A stretch of DNA of 32,649 nucleotides from Streptomyces xiaopingdaonensis (GTDB lineage: Bacteria; Actinomycetota; Actinomycetes; Streptomycetales; Streptomycetaceae), in assembly GCF_000262345.1 (NCBI RefSeq), contig NZ_AJTQ01000226.1, positions 1 to 32,649 on the forward strand, given 5' to 3'. The translations under genes and the position numbers were made by a program. The notes under the pieces were generated by a model. The model was not told where the DNA came from, ran no database searches, and was given only the letters and a program-made list of their open reading frames with translations. Within the stretch, counting starts at the first letter, position 1, and each line of letters begins with the position of its first letter. Below, piece after piece: positions 7,028 through 15,959 of this stretch.

Positions 7028-8311
7028 TCAGTGGCGCAGGGTGCCGTTGGCGGAGACGACCCACTGGCGGGTCACCAGGGAGTCCAGCGCGACCGGGCCG
7101 CTCACGTGCAACCGGCCGGTGGAGATGGAGAGTTCGGGGCCCAGGCCCATGGTCGGGCCGTCGTGCAGGCGCAGCGATCCGTTGACGATCAGGGCCGCGG
7201 CGTCCACCGCCGCGGTATAGGTCGCCACCGCGGACGGGTCCTCGGCGACGATGCCTTCGGTGTGCGCCGAGCCGTAGCGGCGTACGTGTGCGACGGCCGC
7301 GTCGAGGTCGTCGACGACGAGGACGCCGAGCGAGGGCTCCAGGACCTCGCGCCCGAAGTCGTGTTCGGCCAGCGGCTCCTCGCGGAACCCGGTGTCCGGG
7401 GCGTCCGGGGCGTCCGCCGAGTCGGGCGCGGGGACCAGTGACGGGTCGGTGCGCAGGGTCACCGGGCCCTCGTGGCGGCGGGCCGCGGTGCGGAGCCGCG
7501 CCGTGAACTCGTCGGCGACGCGCCGCTCGACGAGCGCCAGTTCCAGCGCGTTGCAGGCGGTCGGTTCGGACAGCTTGCTGTTGAGCGTGATGTCGACGGC
7601 CAGCGACAGGTCGGCGCTGGAGTGCACGAACACGTGGTTGATGCCGCCGCCGCTGGCGATGACCGGGATGGAGGTGGCCGTACGGCAGTAGTCGATCAGC
7701 GAGGGGCTGCCCCGGGGGATCAGCACGTCCACGGCGTCCGGATGGGACAGCAGCCAGCGAAGCTGCGAGCGGTCCGGGTCGTCCAGCACGGTCGCCAGGC
7801 CGCCGGGCAGCCCGGCGCGCTCGGCCGCCCGTCGGACGGCGAGACCCAGCTCCGCGTTGGTCGCCGAGATCTCCTTCCCGCCGCGCAGCAGGACGGCGTT
7901 GCCGGTGGCGAGGCACAGCAGGGCGCCCTCGACGGTGGCCGTGGGCCGGGCCTCGTAGACCATGAGCACCACGCCGAGCGGCTTGGCGATCCGCCGCCGG
8001 CTGCCCCAGTCGCCGATGGGCGTCTCGGCGCTCGGGCCGGTGGCCTCGGGGAGCGCGTCGTGCACCTCGTCAGCGAGGCGGGTGAGCAGGTCCAGGTGCG
8101 CGTCGGTCAGCCGGAGCCGGTCGACGAGCGTGGGAGGCATGCCGCGCTCCTCGGCCGCGGCGACGTCCTGTTCGTTGGCTTTGCGGATCTGCGGCCACTG
8201 GGCCGTGAGCTGGTCGCCGAGGCTGCGGCAATAGTTCCGATAGGCGGGGTCGCCCATGGGGGGCGCCTGGGCGCAGGCTGCGCGTGCCGTGCGGGCGGCT
8301 TCTTCGATCAT
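7028..8311 (-). CDS. ProA-like aldehyde dehydrogenase (gamma-glutamyl phosphate reductase family)
   Basis: The protein has 427 residues, close to ProA (about 415). ProA landmarks are MVYEARPTATVEGALLCLATGNAVLLRGGKE, the IPVIASGGGINHVFVH segment, and the nucleophile Cys253 in LSEPTACNALELAL, matching the ProA motif around GVCNAMETLL. ProA reduces gamma-glutamyl phosphate to glutamate semialdehyde with NADPH. No ProB kinase is adjacent, so here the enzyme may act on another acyl phosphate or directly on a carrier thioester to make an aldehyde, as CoA-acylating aldehyde dehydrogenases of the superfamily do. Such an aldehyde could cyclise to an imine, be reduced by the adjacent SDR, or be the releasing step of the assembly line. 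An AGGGA ribosome site precedes the ATG; the gene follows the SDR gene by 6 bp. Confidence 0.85.
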   Translation of the reverse strand: MIEEAARTARAACAQAPPMGDPAYRNYCRSLGDQLTAQWPQIRKANEQDVAAAEERGMPPTLVDRLRLTDAHLDLLTRLADEVHDALPEATGPSAETPIGDWGSRRRIAKPLGVVLMVYEARPTATVEGALLCLATGNAVLLRGGKEISATNAELGLAVRRAAERAGLPGGLATVLDDPDRSQLRWLLSHPDAVDVLIPRGSPSLIDYCRTATSIPVIASGGGINHVFVHSSADLSLAVDITLNSKLSEPTACNALELALVERRVADEFTARLRTAARRHEGPVTLRTDPSLVPAPDSADAPDAPDTGFREEPLAEHDFGREVLEPSLGVLVVDDLDAAVAHVRRYGSAHTEGIVAEDPSAVATYTAAVDAAALIVNGSLRLHDGPTMGLGPELSISTGRLHVSGPVALDSLVTRQWVVSANGTLRH

Positions 8312-8317
8312 GATTCC

Positions 8318-9106
8318 CTACCACATGAATTGGCCACCGTCGACGATCAGCTTCTGCCCCGTGATGAAGGCGCTCCGGGTGCTTACCAGGAACTCCAGGG
8401 CATCGGCGATCTCGTCGGTGGAGGCGATACGTCCTGTTGGGATCTGGCGCAGTACGGACTCCCGGGCCGCCGGGTCGTCCAGTGCGAAGCGGTCGACGAC
8501 CTCGGAGGTCCAAGTGAAGCCCGGAATGAGGCAGTTGACGCGGATGTCGGGTGCCAGCTCCAGGGCCAGGCACTTGGTCAGGTGCAGGAGACCGGCCTTG
8601 CTGGCGCAGTAGCCGGCCCCGTTGGTGCGCGGCCGGATGCCCGTCGTCGCACCGATGTTGACGACGGTGCCCTCCGGCCCGGCGCGCAGCATGTGCGGCA
8701 CCGCGGCGTGGGTCAGGTGGAAGGCTCCGGACAGGTTGGTGTCCAGCACCCGGCGCCACTCGGCGGGAGTGCTCTGCAGAAACGGCTTGTCGATGTTGAC
8801 GCCGGCGTTGTTGACCAGCACCCGGGGCGCCCCGTGCTCCTCGACGATCCCGGAGACGGCGCGGGCCACGGCGTCCGCGTCGGCGATGTCGACGCGCAGG
8901 GTGGACACCGACGGCCCGAGGTCGGCCTCCAGCTTGCCGGCGGCGTCCTCGTCCGAGGCGTACAGCGCGACCACCCGGTGGCCCAGGTGCACCAGCCGCT
9001 CGGACAGGGCGCGGCCGATGCCGCGGGTGCCGCCGCTGACCACGGCCGCGGGAGCGGACCCGTCGGTGGGCGCCGTGGTGGACCCGGCGGGGGACGCGGC
9101 GCTCAT
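8318..9106 (-). CDS. Short-chain dehydrogenase/reductase (FabG-like)
   Basis: A 262-residue classical SDR. It shows the Rossmann motif SGGTRGIG at 24-31 (NADP-type, with Arg), NNAG at 99-102 and YCASK with Tyr166 and Lys170. The serine expected 13 residues before the tyrosine is Ala153 in NIGATTGIRP; neighbouring threonines might compensate. The first 20 residues are a disordered-looking extension. FabG-like members reduce 3-ketoacyl-carrier thioesters or simple carbonyls. Its partners here would be the ProA-like enzyme (aldehyde to alcohol) or the flavoproteins. Start ATG at 9106 overlaps the stop of the adenylation gene (ATGA). The C-terminus GGQFMW is typical of the family. Confidence 0.88.
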   Translation of the reverse strand: MSAASPAGSTTAPTDGSAPAAVVSGGTRGIGRALSERLVHLGHRVVALYASDEDAAGKLEADLGPSVSTLRVDIADADAVARAVSGIVEEHGAPRVLVNNAGVNIDKPFLQSTPAEWRRVLDTNLSGAFHLTHAAVPHMLRAGPEGTVVNIGATTGIRPRTNGAGYCASKAGLLHLTKCLALELAPDIRVNCLIPGFTWTSEVVDRFALDDPAARESVLRQIPTGRIASTDEIADALEFLVSTRSAFITGQKLIVDGGQFMW

Positions 9107-10626
9107 GCGTGCTCCGCCCCGGCCAGCACCTTCGCCCGGTCGACCTTGCCGGTGCCGCCCAGCGGCAGCTCCTCGTGCACCTCGACGGTCTCCGGAACCA
9201 TGTAGGCGGGCAGCCGCTCGCCCAGCGCCGTACGCACGGACGCGGCGAAGGCCGCGGAATCCACGGCGCCGTCCGGTACGACGTGCGCCTCCAGCCGCGT
9301 GCGGCCGGCCGAGCCGCTTCCGACGCCGACGACGGCGCCGCGTACCCCGGCCAGACCGCGCAGGACGACCTCGATCTCCTCCGGCTCGATACGGAACCCG
9401 CGGATCTTGACCTGCCGGTCCACCCGGCCCACGAAGTAGAGCTGGCCGTCCTTGCGGGTGACCAGGTCACCGGTGCGGTAGTGGACGCCCGATCGGCCAG
9501 GGAGCCGGACGAAGCGGCGGGCGGTCAGGTCGGGGCGGTTGAGATAGCCGCGTGCGACGCAGACCCCGCCGAGGTACAGCTCGCCTGTGGCGCCTTCGGC
9601 GACCGGCCGGCCGTCCTCGTCGAGCACGACCGCCTCGTGGCCGGGGACGCAGGTGCCGATCGGCACCCGGTCGCCCCCGTCCCAGCCCTGCCGGATCCAG
9701 TAGCGGGTGGCGGCGATCACCGCCTCGGTCGGGCCGTAGCCGTTGCACAGCGGGACATGGCCCAGCGGGCCGTTCGCCCAGCGGTGCAGCACGGCGGCGC
9801 TGGGCGCCTCCCCGCCGAAGAAGATGCCGCGCAGCCCGCTGAGCGCCTCCTGCTGGGACGGAGGCAGCTCCTCGCCGAAGAACGTCTCGAAGTACGCGGT
9901 GGTGCAGCCCACGTACGTGACTCCGTGCCGGCGCACCCGTTCGAAGAGCTGGGGCCCCGTCCACAGCGCCCGGCCGCGCAGCACGACCGTGCCGCCCTCG
10001 ACCAGTCCGACCCACATCTCCATCACCGTGGCGTCGAAGGCGGGCGCGGAGAAGGACAGCAGCACGTCGTCGCCGGCCAGGCCGTACGCTTCCACGGCTC
10101 CCGTCAGATGCGCGGCCAGCGGTCGGTGTTCGACGCACACGCCCTTGGGGGCGCCGGTGGAGCCGGAGGTGTAGATGACATAGGCCGGGTCGTCTCCGCC
10201 GGGCCGGTGCACCGGCTCCGCGGGCGCCGCGTCGTCCGCCGTCAGCGCCGCGACGTCCACCGTGGGCACACCGGCCGGGCCGTCCGGCCCCTGCCCGCCG
10301 CCGGTACCGGTGTCCAGCACGGCCGGCGCACCGGTGTCCTCCAGCACGTGCCGTTGGCGCTGCGCGGGCCACGCCGCGTCCACCGGGGTCCAGGACATGC
10401 CCGCCAGCCAGGCGCCGAGCACCGCGGTCATGAACCGCTCGTTGCCCGGTCCGAGCACGGCCACCGTCGCGCCGGGGGCCACGCCCCGCGCGGTGAGCTC
10501 GCGGGCCACCGCACCGGCCCCCGCCCACAGTTGGCGGTAGGTCAGCCGGGCGTCACCGCAGATCACGGCCGTGCGCTCCGGGTGGCGTCGTACCTGCTGC
10601 TCGATCAGTTCCACGGTCGTCGTCAT
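9103..10626 (-). CDS. Free-standing NRPS adenylation domain
   Basis: The protein has 507 residues and is only an adenylation domain, with neither condensation nor carrier domain. Core motifs: A3 IYTSGSTGAPKG (151-162), A5 NGYGPTE, A7 YRTGDL, A8 KIRGFRIEPEEIE and the A10 lysine in GGTGKVDRAK. By-eye alignment with GrsA gives the pocket residues D-A-M-G-F-G-G-I-A-K; Asp at the first position fits an alpha-amino acid, but I do not recognise the code. It probably loads one of the free carriers in this operon. A VinM-like role, adding a protecting amino acid to the beta-amino acyl carrier, is one possibility. It lies 32 bp after the NRPS gene and overlaps the SDR gene. Confidence 0.9.
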   Translation of the reverse strand: MTTTVELIEQQVRRHPERTAVICGDARLTYRQLWAGAGAVARELTARGVAPGATVAVLGPGNERFMTAVLGAWLAGMSWTPVDAAWPAQRQRHVLEDTGAPAVLDTGTGGGQGPDGPAGVPTVDVAALTADDAAPAEPVHRPGGDDPAYVIYTSGSTGAPKGVCVEHRPLAAHLTGAVEAYGLAGDDVLLSFSAPAFDATVMEMWVGLVEGGTVVLRGRALWTGPQLFERVRRHGVTYVGCTTAYFETFFGEELPPSQQEALSGLRGIFFGGEAPSAAVLHRWANGPLGHVPLCNGYGPTEAVIAATRYWIRQGWDGGDRVPIGTCVPGHEAVVLDEDGRPVAEGATGELYLGGVCVARGYLNRPDLTARRFVRLPGRSGVHYRTGDLVTRKDGQLYFVGRVDRQVKIRGFRIEPEEIEVVLRGLAGVRGAVVGVGSGSAGRTRLEAHVVPDGAVDSAAFAASVRTALGERLPAYMVPETVEVHEELPLGGTGKVDRAKVLAGAEHA

Positions 10627-10658
10627 GGCGTCGCCTCCGTCTCGGCTCCCATCGGGTC

Positions 10659-13600
10659 TCACGCGGCCTCGTCGAGGTGCGCGGCCAGTGCTCGGATGGT
10701 CGGGCGGCGGAAGAAGTCGGCGATGGCCAGGGACGTGCCGGTCGACTCCCGCAGCGAGCTCACCAGTTGCAGGGCGTCGAAGGAGTTGCCGCCCAGCACG
10801 AAGAACGAGTCGTCGGGGCCGGTGGGCTCGGTGCTGAGCAGGTCGGTCCAGAGGGCGCGCACCATGGCCTCGGTGCCGGTCGGCTCCCAGCCGGGCACCG
10901 TCCCGCCGTTGGCCACGGCCTGCAGCGACCCGGACTCGAACGCGGCCAGCAGAGCCTTGCGGTCGACCTTTCCGTTCGGGGTGAGCGGCACCGCGTCGAT
11001 CGACCGCACATGGCGGGGGATCATGTACGACGGCAGGGCCTGCTCCAGGTGCGCCCTGATGCGCCGGTCGTCGGCCTCCGCTCCCGGCTCGAACCGGACG
11101 AACAGGCACAGGGCCGCCTCCTCCCCGGTGCCGTGCACGGCGGCGGCCGCCGCGGCAACCTCCGGCAGCCGCTGCGTGGCGCTCTCGATCTCGCCCAGCT
11201 CGACCCGGTGCCCGCGCACCTTGACCTGGGCGTCGCGCCGGCCGAGGAAGACCAGGTCGCCGTCCTCGGTGAGCAGCGCGAGGTCGCCCGTGCGGTAGAC
11301 GCGGGCGCCGCTGCCGGGGTCCGCGCCGGGCGCGGGCAGGAAGGCGGCCTCGGTGCGCTCGGGGTCGTTGATGTAGCCGACGGCCGGGCACACACCGCCC
11401 AGGAACAGCTCGCCCACCGCACCCGGCGGCACGTCCCGGCCGTCCGGCCCGAGCAGATGGGCGTCCACGCCCGGCACGGGGCGGCCGATCGGCACGTGGT
11501 TGTGCGCGGGCAGCCGGTCCCCGCGCAGCACGTGCCAGGTGACGGCGGTCGTCTCGGTGGGCCCGTAGAGGTTGATCAGCACCCGCCCGGGGTCCTCGGT
11601 CAGCAGCCGCCGTACCCGGTCGTCCAGGTGGAGCTGTTCCCCGGAGACGCAGAGGAACCGCACGGTGGGCAGCCGCAGCCCGCTCTCGGCCACCGCGCCG
11701 CAGAAGGCGCCCAGCACGGCGACGGGCAGGTACACGTGCGTCAGCCGTTCCCGTTCGGCGATCCCGGCCACCGCGCCCAGGTCCCTGCGGTCCACCGTGC
11801 CGAGACCGAAGACCGTGCCGCCGCAGGCGAGAGTCGGGAAGATCTCCTGGTAGGAGACGTCGAAGCCGAGCGGCGCGAACTGGAGGAAACGCGTTCCCGG
11901 CCCCATCCGCATCTCGCGCAGCTGCCAGCGCAGCAGGTTGACCAGGGGGTCCTGGCCCAGGTGCACGCCCTTGGGGCGGCCCGTCGAGCCCGAGGTGAAC
12001 ATGATGTAGACCGGGTCGGAGCCGTCCGGGAGGCCAGGTTCGGGCAGGCCCGCCCCTTCCTCCTGCAACTCCCCGACGGCGGCCCGCGGCGGCTCCCCGG
12101 CCACCACCTGCCGGTCCCCGACGACGAAGCGGCACCCGGACTGCTCCAGCATGTACTCCAGCCGCTCGGTGGGCAGCGAGGTGTCGACCGGAAGATAGGC
12201 GGCGCCGCACCACAGCACGGCCAGCATCGCGACCACCGTGTCCGGGAGCGACGCCGGGACGATGCCTACCGTGTCGCCGCGGCGCACGCCCCGGGCCAGC
12301 AGCCCCGCCGCGACGCGTGCGGTGCGCTCGCGCAGCTCCGCGTAGGTGGTCCCCGGCCCGCCTGGCTCGGTCACGGCCACATTGCCGGGGTACTCACGGG
12401 CCGCGTCCAGCACCAGGCCCAGCAGCCCGTGCTCGGTCCCGGCGTCGGCGTCCGCGCCGGTGCGCAGTTCGGCGGCCGCCCGGGCCGTGCGCGGGCCGAG
12501 CGCGCCGAGCAGGCTCCCGGTGTGCGCCGTGGGCGTCTCGACCGCCCGCAGCAGCAGCTCCTGGAACTCCGCGAGGAAGCGCCGGGCGTAGGACTCCGGC
12601 AACAGGTCCTGGTCGTAGTCCAGGTCGATGCGGAGACCGTCCTCGACAGGGGTGGCGCCCAGCCACAGGTCGAACTTGGCGGAGCCGTTGTCGACGATCT
12701 CCACGCGGCCCTCGATCCAGGGCACGGGCGACACCCGGGTGCGCAGTTCGTCCTGCATGGCGAACATGCACTGGAAGACGGGGTTGCGGTTGCTGGTGCG
12801 GTCCACGGCCGTGCGGCTCACCAGGGCGTCGAAGGGCACCGACTGGCGGGCGCGGGTCTCCCGCACCGTGGCGGAGACCTCGCGCAGATGCTCGTCGAAG
12901 GGCCTGTCGCGGGCGGGCAGCGCCATCGGCAGCGTGTTGACGAAGAAGCCGCACAGCCGGTGCGAGGCGACGGTACGCCGGGTCGCGAACGGGCTGCCGA
13001 CGATGACGTCGGGGTTGCCGGAGTAGTCCCCCAGCAGCAGGGCGTAGCAGGAGAGCAGTACGGCGAACGGCGTCGTCGCCGACTGCCGTGCCGCGGCCTC
13101 CACCTGTCCGCGCTGCGCGTGCGACAGCAGCACGCTGAGGCGGGCGGCGCTGAACCGGGTGTCCTGGGGGCGGTCCGGAACCCGGTAGAGGGCGGTCGGC
13201 GCCACGCCCGCCAGCGTCTTCGCCAACGCGTCGCCCTCGCCGGCGGCCACCGCAGCGTCGGCGGCCTCCCGCTGGGCCCGCAGCTCGGCACGGAGCCACC
13301 GCTCGCGCTCCTCGGGTCGGGACTCGTGCGCCGTCTCCGCGGTCGTCCGGCCGGTGGCCAGCCGGTACCCGTCGCAGATCTCGTCCACCAGGACCCGCAC
13401 CGACACGCCGTCGCTGACCGTGTGGTGCACGGTCGCCAGCAGGGCCGTCCGCTCGCCGCTTTCGTCCGTGCCGACCAGCAGCCGGAAGCGGCACAGCGGT
13501 GCCCGGCCGAGGTCGAGCGGCTGCCGGACGAACTCCTCGGTGCCGGAGCGCAGGAACGCCTCCCACTCCTCGGCGGGGCCCTCCTGCCGGACGACCTCCA

Positions 13601-13850
13601 GCGGAACCTCGCCCGGCTCGGCCAGGCGCGCCCGGAAGGCTCCGTCGGTCATGGCGAACTCGGTGCGCAGCGCGGGCTGATGCCGTACCAGCCGTTCCAG
13701 CGCCGAGCGCATGGGTCCGGCCTCCACCGCGCCGTCGAAGACGATGCGGAAGCTGTTGTTGTAGAGGTCCTTGCGGGAGGCGGCCTCCTGGACGAACAGC
13801 AGATCGTGCTGCGATGCCGTCACCGGTATCGAATCGTCGTGCTTCACCAT
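10659..13850 (-). CDS. Single-module NRPS (C-A-PCP)
   Basis: The protein has 1063 residues. The condensation domain (about 5-440) carries the active-site motif HHTVSDG at 142-148. The adenylation domain (about 475-970) has FTSGSTGRPKG at 618-628, NLYGPTETT, YRTGDL and the A10 lysine in NGKVDRK. The carrier domain has Ser1023 in FFVLGGNSFDALQL. By-eye extraction of the pocket gives D-V-Q-Y-C-S-L-A-V-K; D-V-Q is the usual start of proline-type codes, though the rest differs, so a cyclic imino acid or a related substrate is a guess. No epimerisation, methylation or thioesterase domain follows. The ATG at 13850 follows an AGGAG site; in-frame codons upstream belong to the intergenic gap and to another frame of the carrier gene at 13891-14127. 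Confidence 0.95.
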   Translation of the reverse strand: MVKHDDSIPVTASQHDLLFVQEAASRKDLYNNSFRIVFDGAVEAGPMRSALERLVRHQPALRTEFAMTDGAFRARLAEPGEVPLEVVRQEGPAEEWEAFLRSGTEEFVRQPLDLGRAPLCRFRLLVGTDESGERTALLATVHHTVSDGVSVRVLVDEICDGYRLATGRTTAETAHESRPEERERWLRAELRAQREAADAAVAAGEGDALAKTLAGVAPTALYRVPDRPQDTRFSAARLSVLLSHAQRGQVEAAARQSATTPFAVLLSCYALLLGDYSGNPDVIVGSPFATRRTVASHRLCGFFVNTLPMALPARDRPFDEHLREVSATVRETRARQSVPFDALVSRTAVDRTSNRNPVFQCMFAMQDELRTRVSPVPWIEGRVEIVDNGSAKFDLWLGATPVEDGLRIDLDYDQDLLPESYARRFLAEFQELLLRAVETPTAHTGSLLGALGPRTARAAAELRTGADADAGTEHGLLGLVLDAAREYPGNVAVTEPGGPGTTYAELRERTARVAAGLLARGVRRGDTVGIVPASLPDTVVAMLAVLWCGAAYLPVDTSLPTERLEYMLEQSGCRFVVGDRQVVAGEPPRAAVGELQEEGAGLPEPGLPDGSDPVYIMFTSGSTGRPKGVHLGQDPLVNLLRWQLREMRMGPGTRFLQFAPLGFDVSYQEIFPTLACGGTVFGLGTVDRRDLGAVAGIAERERLTHVYLPVAVLGAFCGAVAESGLRLPTVRFLCVSGEQLHLDDRVRRLLTEDPGRVLINLYGPTETTAVTWHVLRGDRLPAHNHVPIGRPVPGVDAHLLGPDGRDVPPGAVGELFLGGVCPAVGYINDPERTEAAFLPAPGADPGSGARVYRTGDLALLTEDGDLVFLGRRDAQVKVRGHRVELGEIESATQRLPEVAAAAAAVHGTGEEAALCLFVRFEPGAEADDRRIRAHLEQALPSYMIPRHVRSIDAVPLTPNGKVDRKALLAAFESGSLQAVANGGTVPGWEPTGTEAMVRALWTDLLSTEPTGPDDSFFVLGGNSFDALQLVSSLRESTGTSLAIADFFRRPTIRALAAHLDEAA

Positions 13851-13890
13851 GCTCGGCTCCTGCCGGATCGGTTGGTGCTTCCTTCCGCGG

Positions 13891-14127
13891 TTACTGGGCG
13901 ACACCGGTGTTCCAACGGCTGACGAAATCCGCCAGGTCTCCGACGGTGGCGATCCCGGCGAGCGCCTGCGGGTCGATCTCCTGGGTCTCGTCCACCGCGA
14001 GGTCGGTGATGACGCGCAGCAGGAGCAGGGAGTCCACGCCGAGCGCCGCCAGTTCACTGGTCTCGTCCATCGGCTGGTCACCGACCCGCCTGGCGAGGCA
14101 CGCGATCACGCTTTCGGTGGCTGTCAT
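13891..14127 (-). CDS. Free-standing carrier protein, first gene of the leftward operon
   Basis: A compact 78-residue carrier with Ser33 in LAALGVDSLLLLRVI, a fully canonical site. Start ATG at 14127 with GAAAGG upstream. It lies 40 bp ahead of the NRPS gene, so it is a candidate donor to that condensation domain. As it directly faces the divergent ligase and decarboxylase operon, it is also the best candidate to hold the 3-methylaspartyl and decarboxylated beta-amino acyl group, as VinL does in vicenistatin biosynthesis. That pairing is inferred from position only. Confidence 0.88.
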   Translation of the reverse strand: MTATESVIACLARRVGDQPMDETSELAALGVDSLLLLRVITDLAVDETQEIDPQALAGIATVGDLADFVSRWNTGVAQ

Positions 14128-14414
14128 GCGATACCGCCCTTTCTTGCAGACCCTTGCGTCGGCACATCAGCACACCAGCCGGTCCTAACGATCCGGTCCT
14201 CGACGGCTACCGAAGCGCTGGTCACGGCGGGTACCAGGGCCCCGACCTGCTCCGCTAGCGCGTCGGTAGCGCGAGGTGAGCGGTTTGTCAGGCGCCGCTG
14301 CTGTGCTGACATGCGCATCCCGCCCGCCGTGCCGCGGCCCCTTCATGGCCTGCCGGCGCGCGCTTCGTCCGGCCCGGCGCACCGTCGCCGGCACTGGCAG
14401 ATCGGAGAGCTGAA
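14128..14414. promoter_or_regulatory. Divergent promoter region between the two operons
   Basis: These 287 bp carry no supportable gene and must hold promoters for both operons. Two short direct repeats stand out: ccggtcct at 14179-14186 and 14193-14200 (14 bp apart), and tagcgcg at 14256-14262 and 14267-14273 (11 bp apart, 4-bp spacer). Heptamers repeated every 11 bp are the arrangement bound by SARP-family activators, but the sequence is not the usual one and I see no good -10 at the expected place. I could not identify -35/-10 boxes with confidence. Confidence 0.45.
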
Positions 14415-15959
14415 TTGGCAACCCAGCATGTGATCGAGCGGCCGGCGGCCGACGCAGCCGGCACCTGCGGTCTGGTGCACGGCCTGCTCGAGGCAGCCGC
14501 CGCCGACGCCCCCGACCGACCCGCCGTGCGGGACTCCACCGGAACCTGGACCTACGCCGAACTCGCCCGCGCCAGCGAGGCGTTCAGTGCCTGGCTGGCC
14601 GCCCGCGGCGTGCGCCCCGGCGACCGGGTGCTGGTCCAGCTCCCCAGCAGCCGCCACCTCACCGCGATGTTCTACGGCACCGTGCGCAGCGGTGCGGTCT
14701 TCGTGCCCGTGAATCCGGCGATGAAGCCGTTCCACCTGCGGTCCGTCGCCGCCGACGCGGAACCGGCCCTCGTGGTGACCGACGCGGAGGGCGTGGCGCG
14801 CATGCCTGTCGTCACCTCCGCGCCCGTCCACGACGTGACGGAGGTGTGGGCGACGCCGGACGCGGAGCCCGGGCAGGCCGGACGGGCGGCCCCGCCGCCG
14901 GCCGTGGCGCCGGCCGACGTGGCGACCCTCATCTACACCTCGGGCAGCACTGCCGCGCCGAAGGCCGTCGTGTGCCCGCACTCGGCGGTGGTGTTCGCCT
15001 CCGAGGCCCTCGTCGACGTACTCGGCTACCGCCCGGACGACGTCGTGTTCTGCCGCTTCCCCATGTCCTGGGACTACGGCCTCTACAAGGTCCTGATGAC
15101 CTGCATCGCCCGCTGCGAGATCGTCCTCGCCGACGGGGAGTCCGACTTCCGGCTGCTGCGTCGGATGCGGGAGACGGGCGTGACCGTGGTGCCCCTCGTC
15201 CCCTCCCTGGCCTCCATGATCGTCGGCCTCGCCCGTCGGGACTCGGGCGCCCGCCCGCCGGTGCGGATGTTCACGAACACCGGCGCCGCCCTGCCCGCCG
15301 CCACCATCGACGCCCTGCGGGAGCTGTTCCCCGGCGCGCACATCGTCCGCCAGTACGGCCAGACGGAGGCCAAGCGCATCACGGTGATGCCCGTGGACGA
15401 GGAGCTGGACCGCCCCGAGAGCGTCGGCCGGCCGCTGCCCGGCACCGAGGTGCTCGTCCTCGACGAGGAGGGCCGGCCGCTGCCGCCCGGCGAGACCGGT
15501 GAGATCGTCGCGCACGGGCCGCATGTGATGGGCGGTTACTGGCGCAACCCCGAGGCCACCGCCCGCAGCTTCCGGCCCTGCCCCGCCGGCTGCGGGATGC
15601 GGCTGCACACCGGCGACTACGGCAGCAAGGACGAGGACGGCTATCTGTACTTCCAAGGCCGCCGCGACGACATGTTCAAACGCAAGGGCTTCCGGATGAG
15701 CACCGTCGAGATCGAGGGGGCGGCGCTCGACATCCCCGGGGTGCGGGCCGCCGCCGCGCTCCCGCCGGACGACCGGCACGACCTGACGCTCTTCGTGGAG
15801 AGCGACCTCAGTTCCCGAACCGTCATCAGAGAACTCATGCAACGTCTGGAGGTCGCCAAGGTGCCCGCCGAGTGCCGCGTCCTGTCCGACTTCCCCCTCA
15901 CCCAGCACGGCAAGAACTCGCGCAAGGAACTGGCCGCACTGCTGGAGGGGAGCCGGTGA
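14415..15959 (+). CDS. Acyl-adenylating ligase, VinN-like (3-methylaspartate activation proposed)
   Basis: The protein has 514 residues of the ANL superfamily. Motifs: IYTSGSTAAPK (173-183), the RQYGQTEAKRI region, HTGDYGSKDEDGYLYFQGRRDDMFKRKGFR and the catalytic C-terminal lysine Lys500 in TQHGKNSRKEL. Asp220 in PMSWDYGLYK lies close to the position of the Asp that binds the amino group of beta-amino acids in VinN-type enzymes (Asp230 in VinN, from memory). With glutamate mutase and a carrier-type decarboxylase in the same operon, activation of 3-methylaspartate through its beta-carboxyl and transfer to a free carrier is the simplest reading. The start is a TTG, supported by GGAGAG five bases upstream; a GTG at 14430 is the alternative. 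It could instead activate another carboxylic acid. Confidence 0.85.
   Translation: MATQHVIERPAADAAGTCGLVHGLLEAAAADAPDRPAVRDSTGTWTYAELARASEAFSAWLAARGVRPGDRVLVQLPSSRHLTAMFYGTVRSGAVFVPVNPAMKPFHLRSVAADAEPALVVTDAEGVARMPVVTSAPVHDVTEVWATPDAEPGQAGRAAPPPAVAPADVATLIYTSGSTAAPKAVVCPHSAVVFASEALVDVLGYRPDDVVFCRFPMSWDYGLYKVLMTCIARCEIVLADGESDFRLLRRMRETGVTVVPLVPSLASMIVGLARRDSGARPPVRMFTNTGAALPAATIDALRELFPGAHIVRQYGQTEAKRITVMPVDEELDRPESVGRPLPGTEVLVLDEEGRPLPPGETGEIVAHGPHVMGGYWRNPEATARSFRPCPAGCGMRLHTGDYGSKDEDGYLYFQGRRDDMFKRKGFRMSTVEIEGAALDIPGVRAAAALPPDDRHDLTLFVESDLSSRTVIRELMQRLEVAKVPAECRVLSDFPLTQHGKNSRKELAALLEGSR

Noticed and set aside
10677..13922. A 1081-codon open frame on the plus strand opposite the NRPS gene
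   Set aside because: It is an antisense shadow produced by high GC and third-position bias; the minus-strand frame has full NRPS motifs and a ribosome site.
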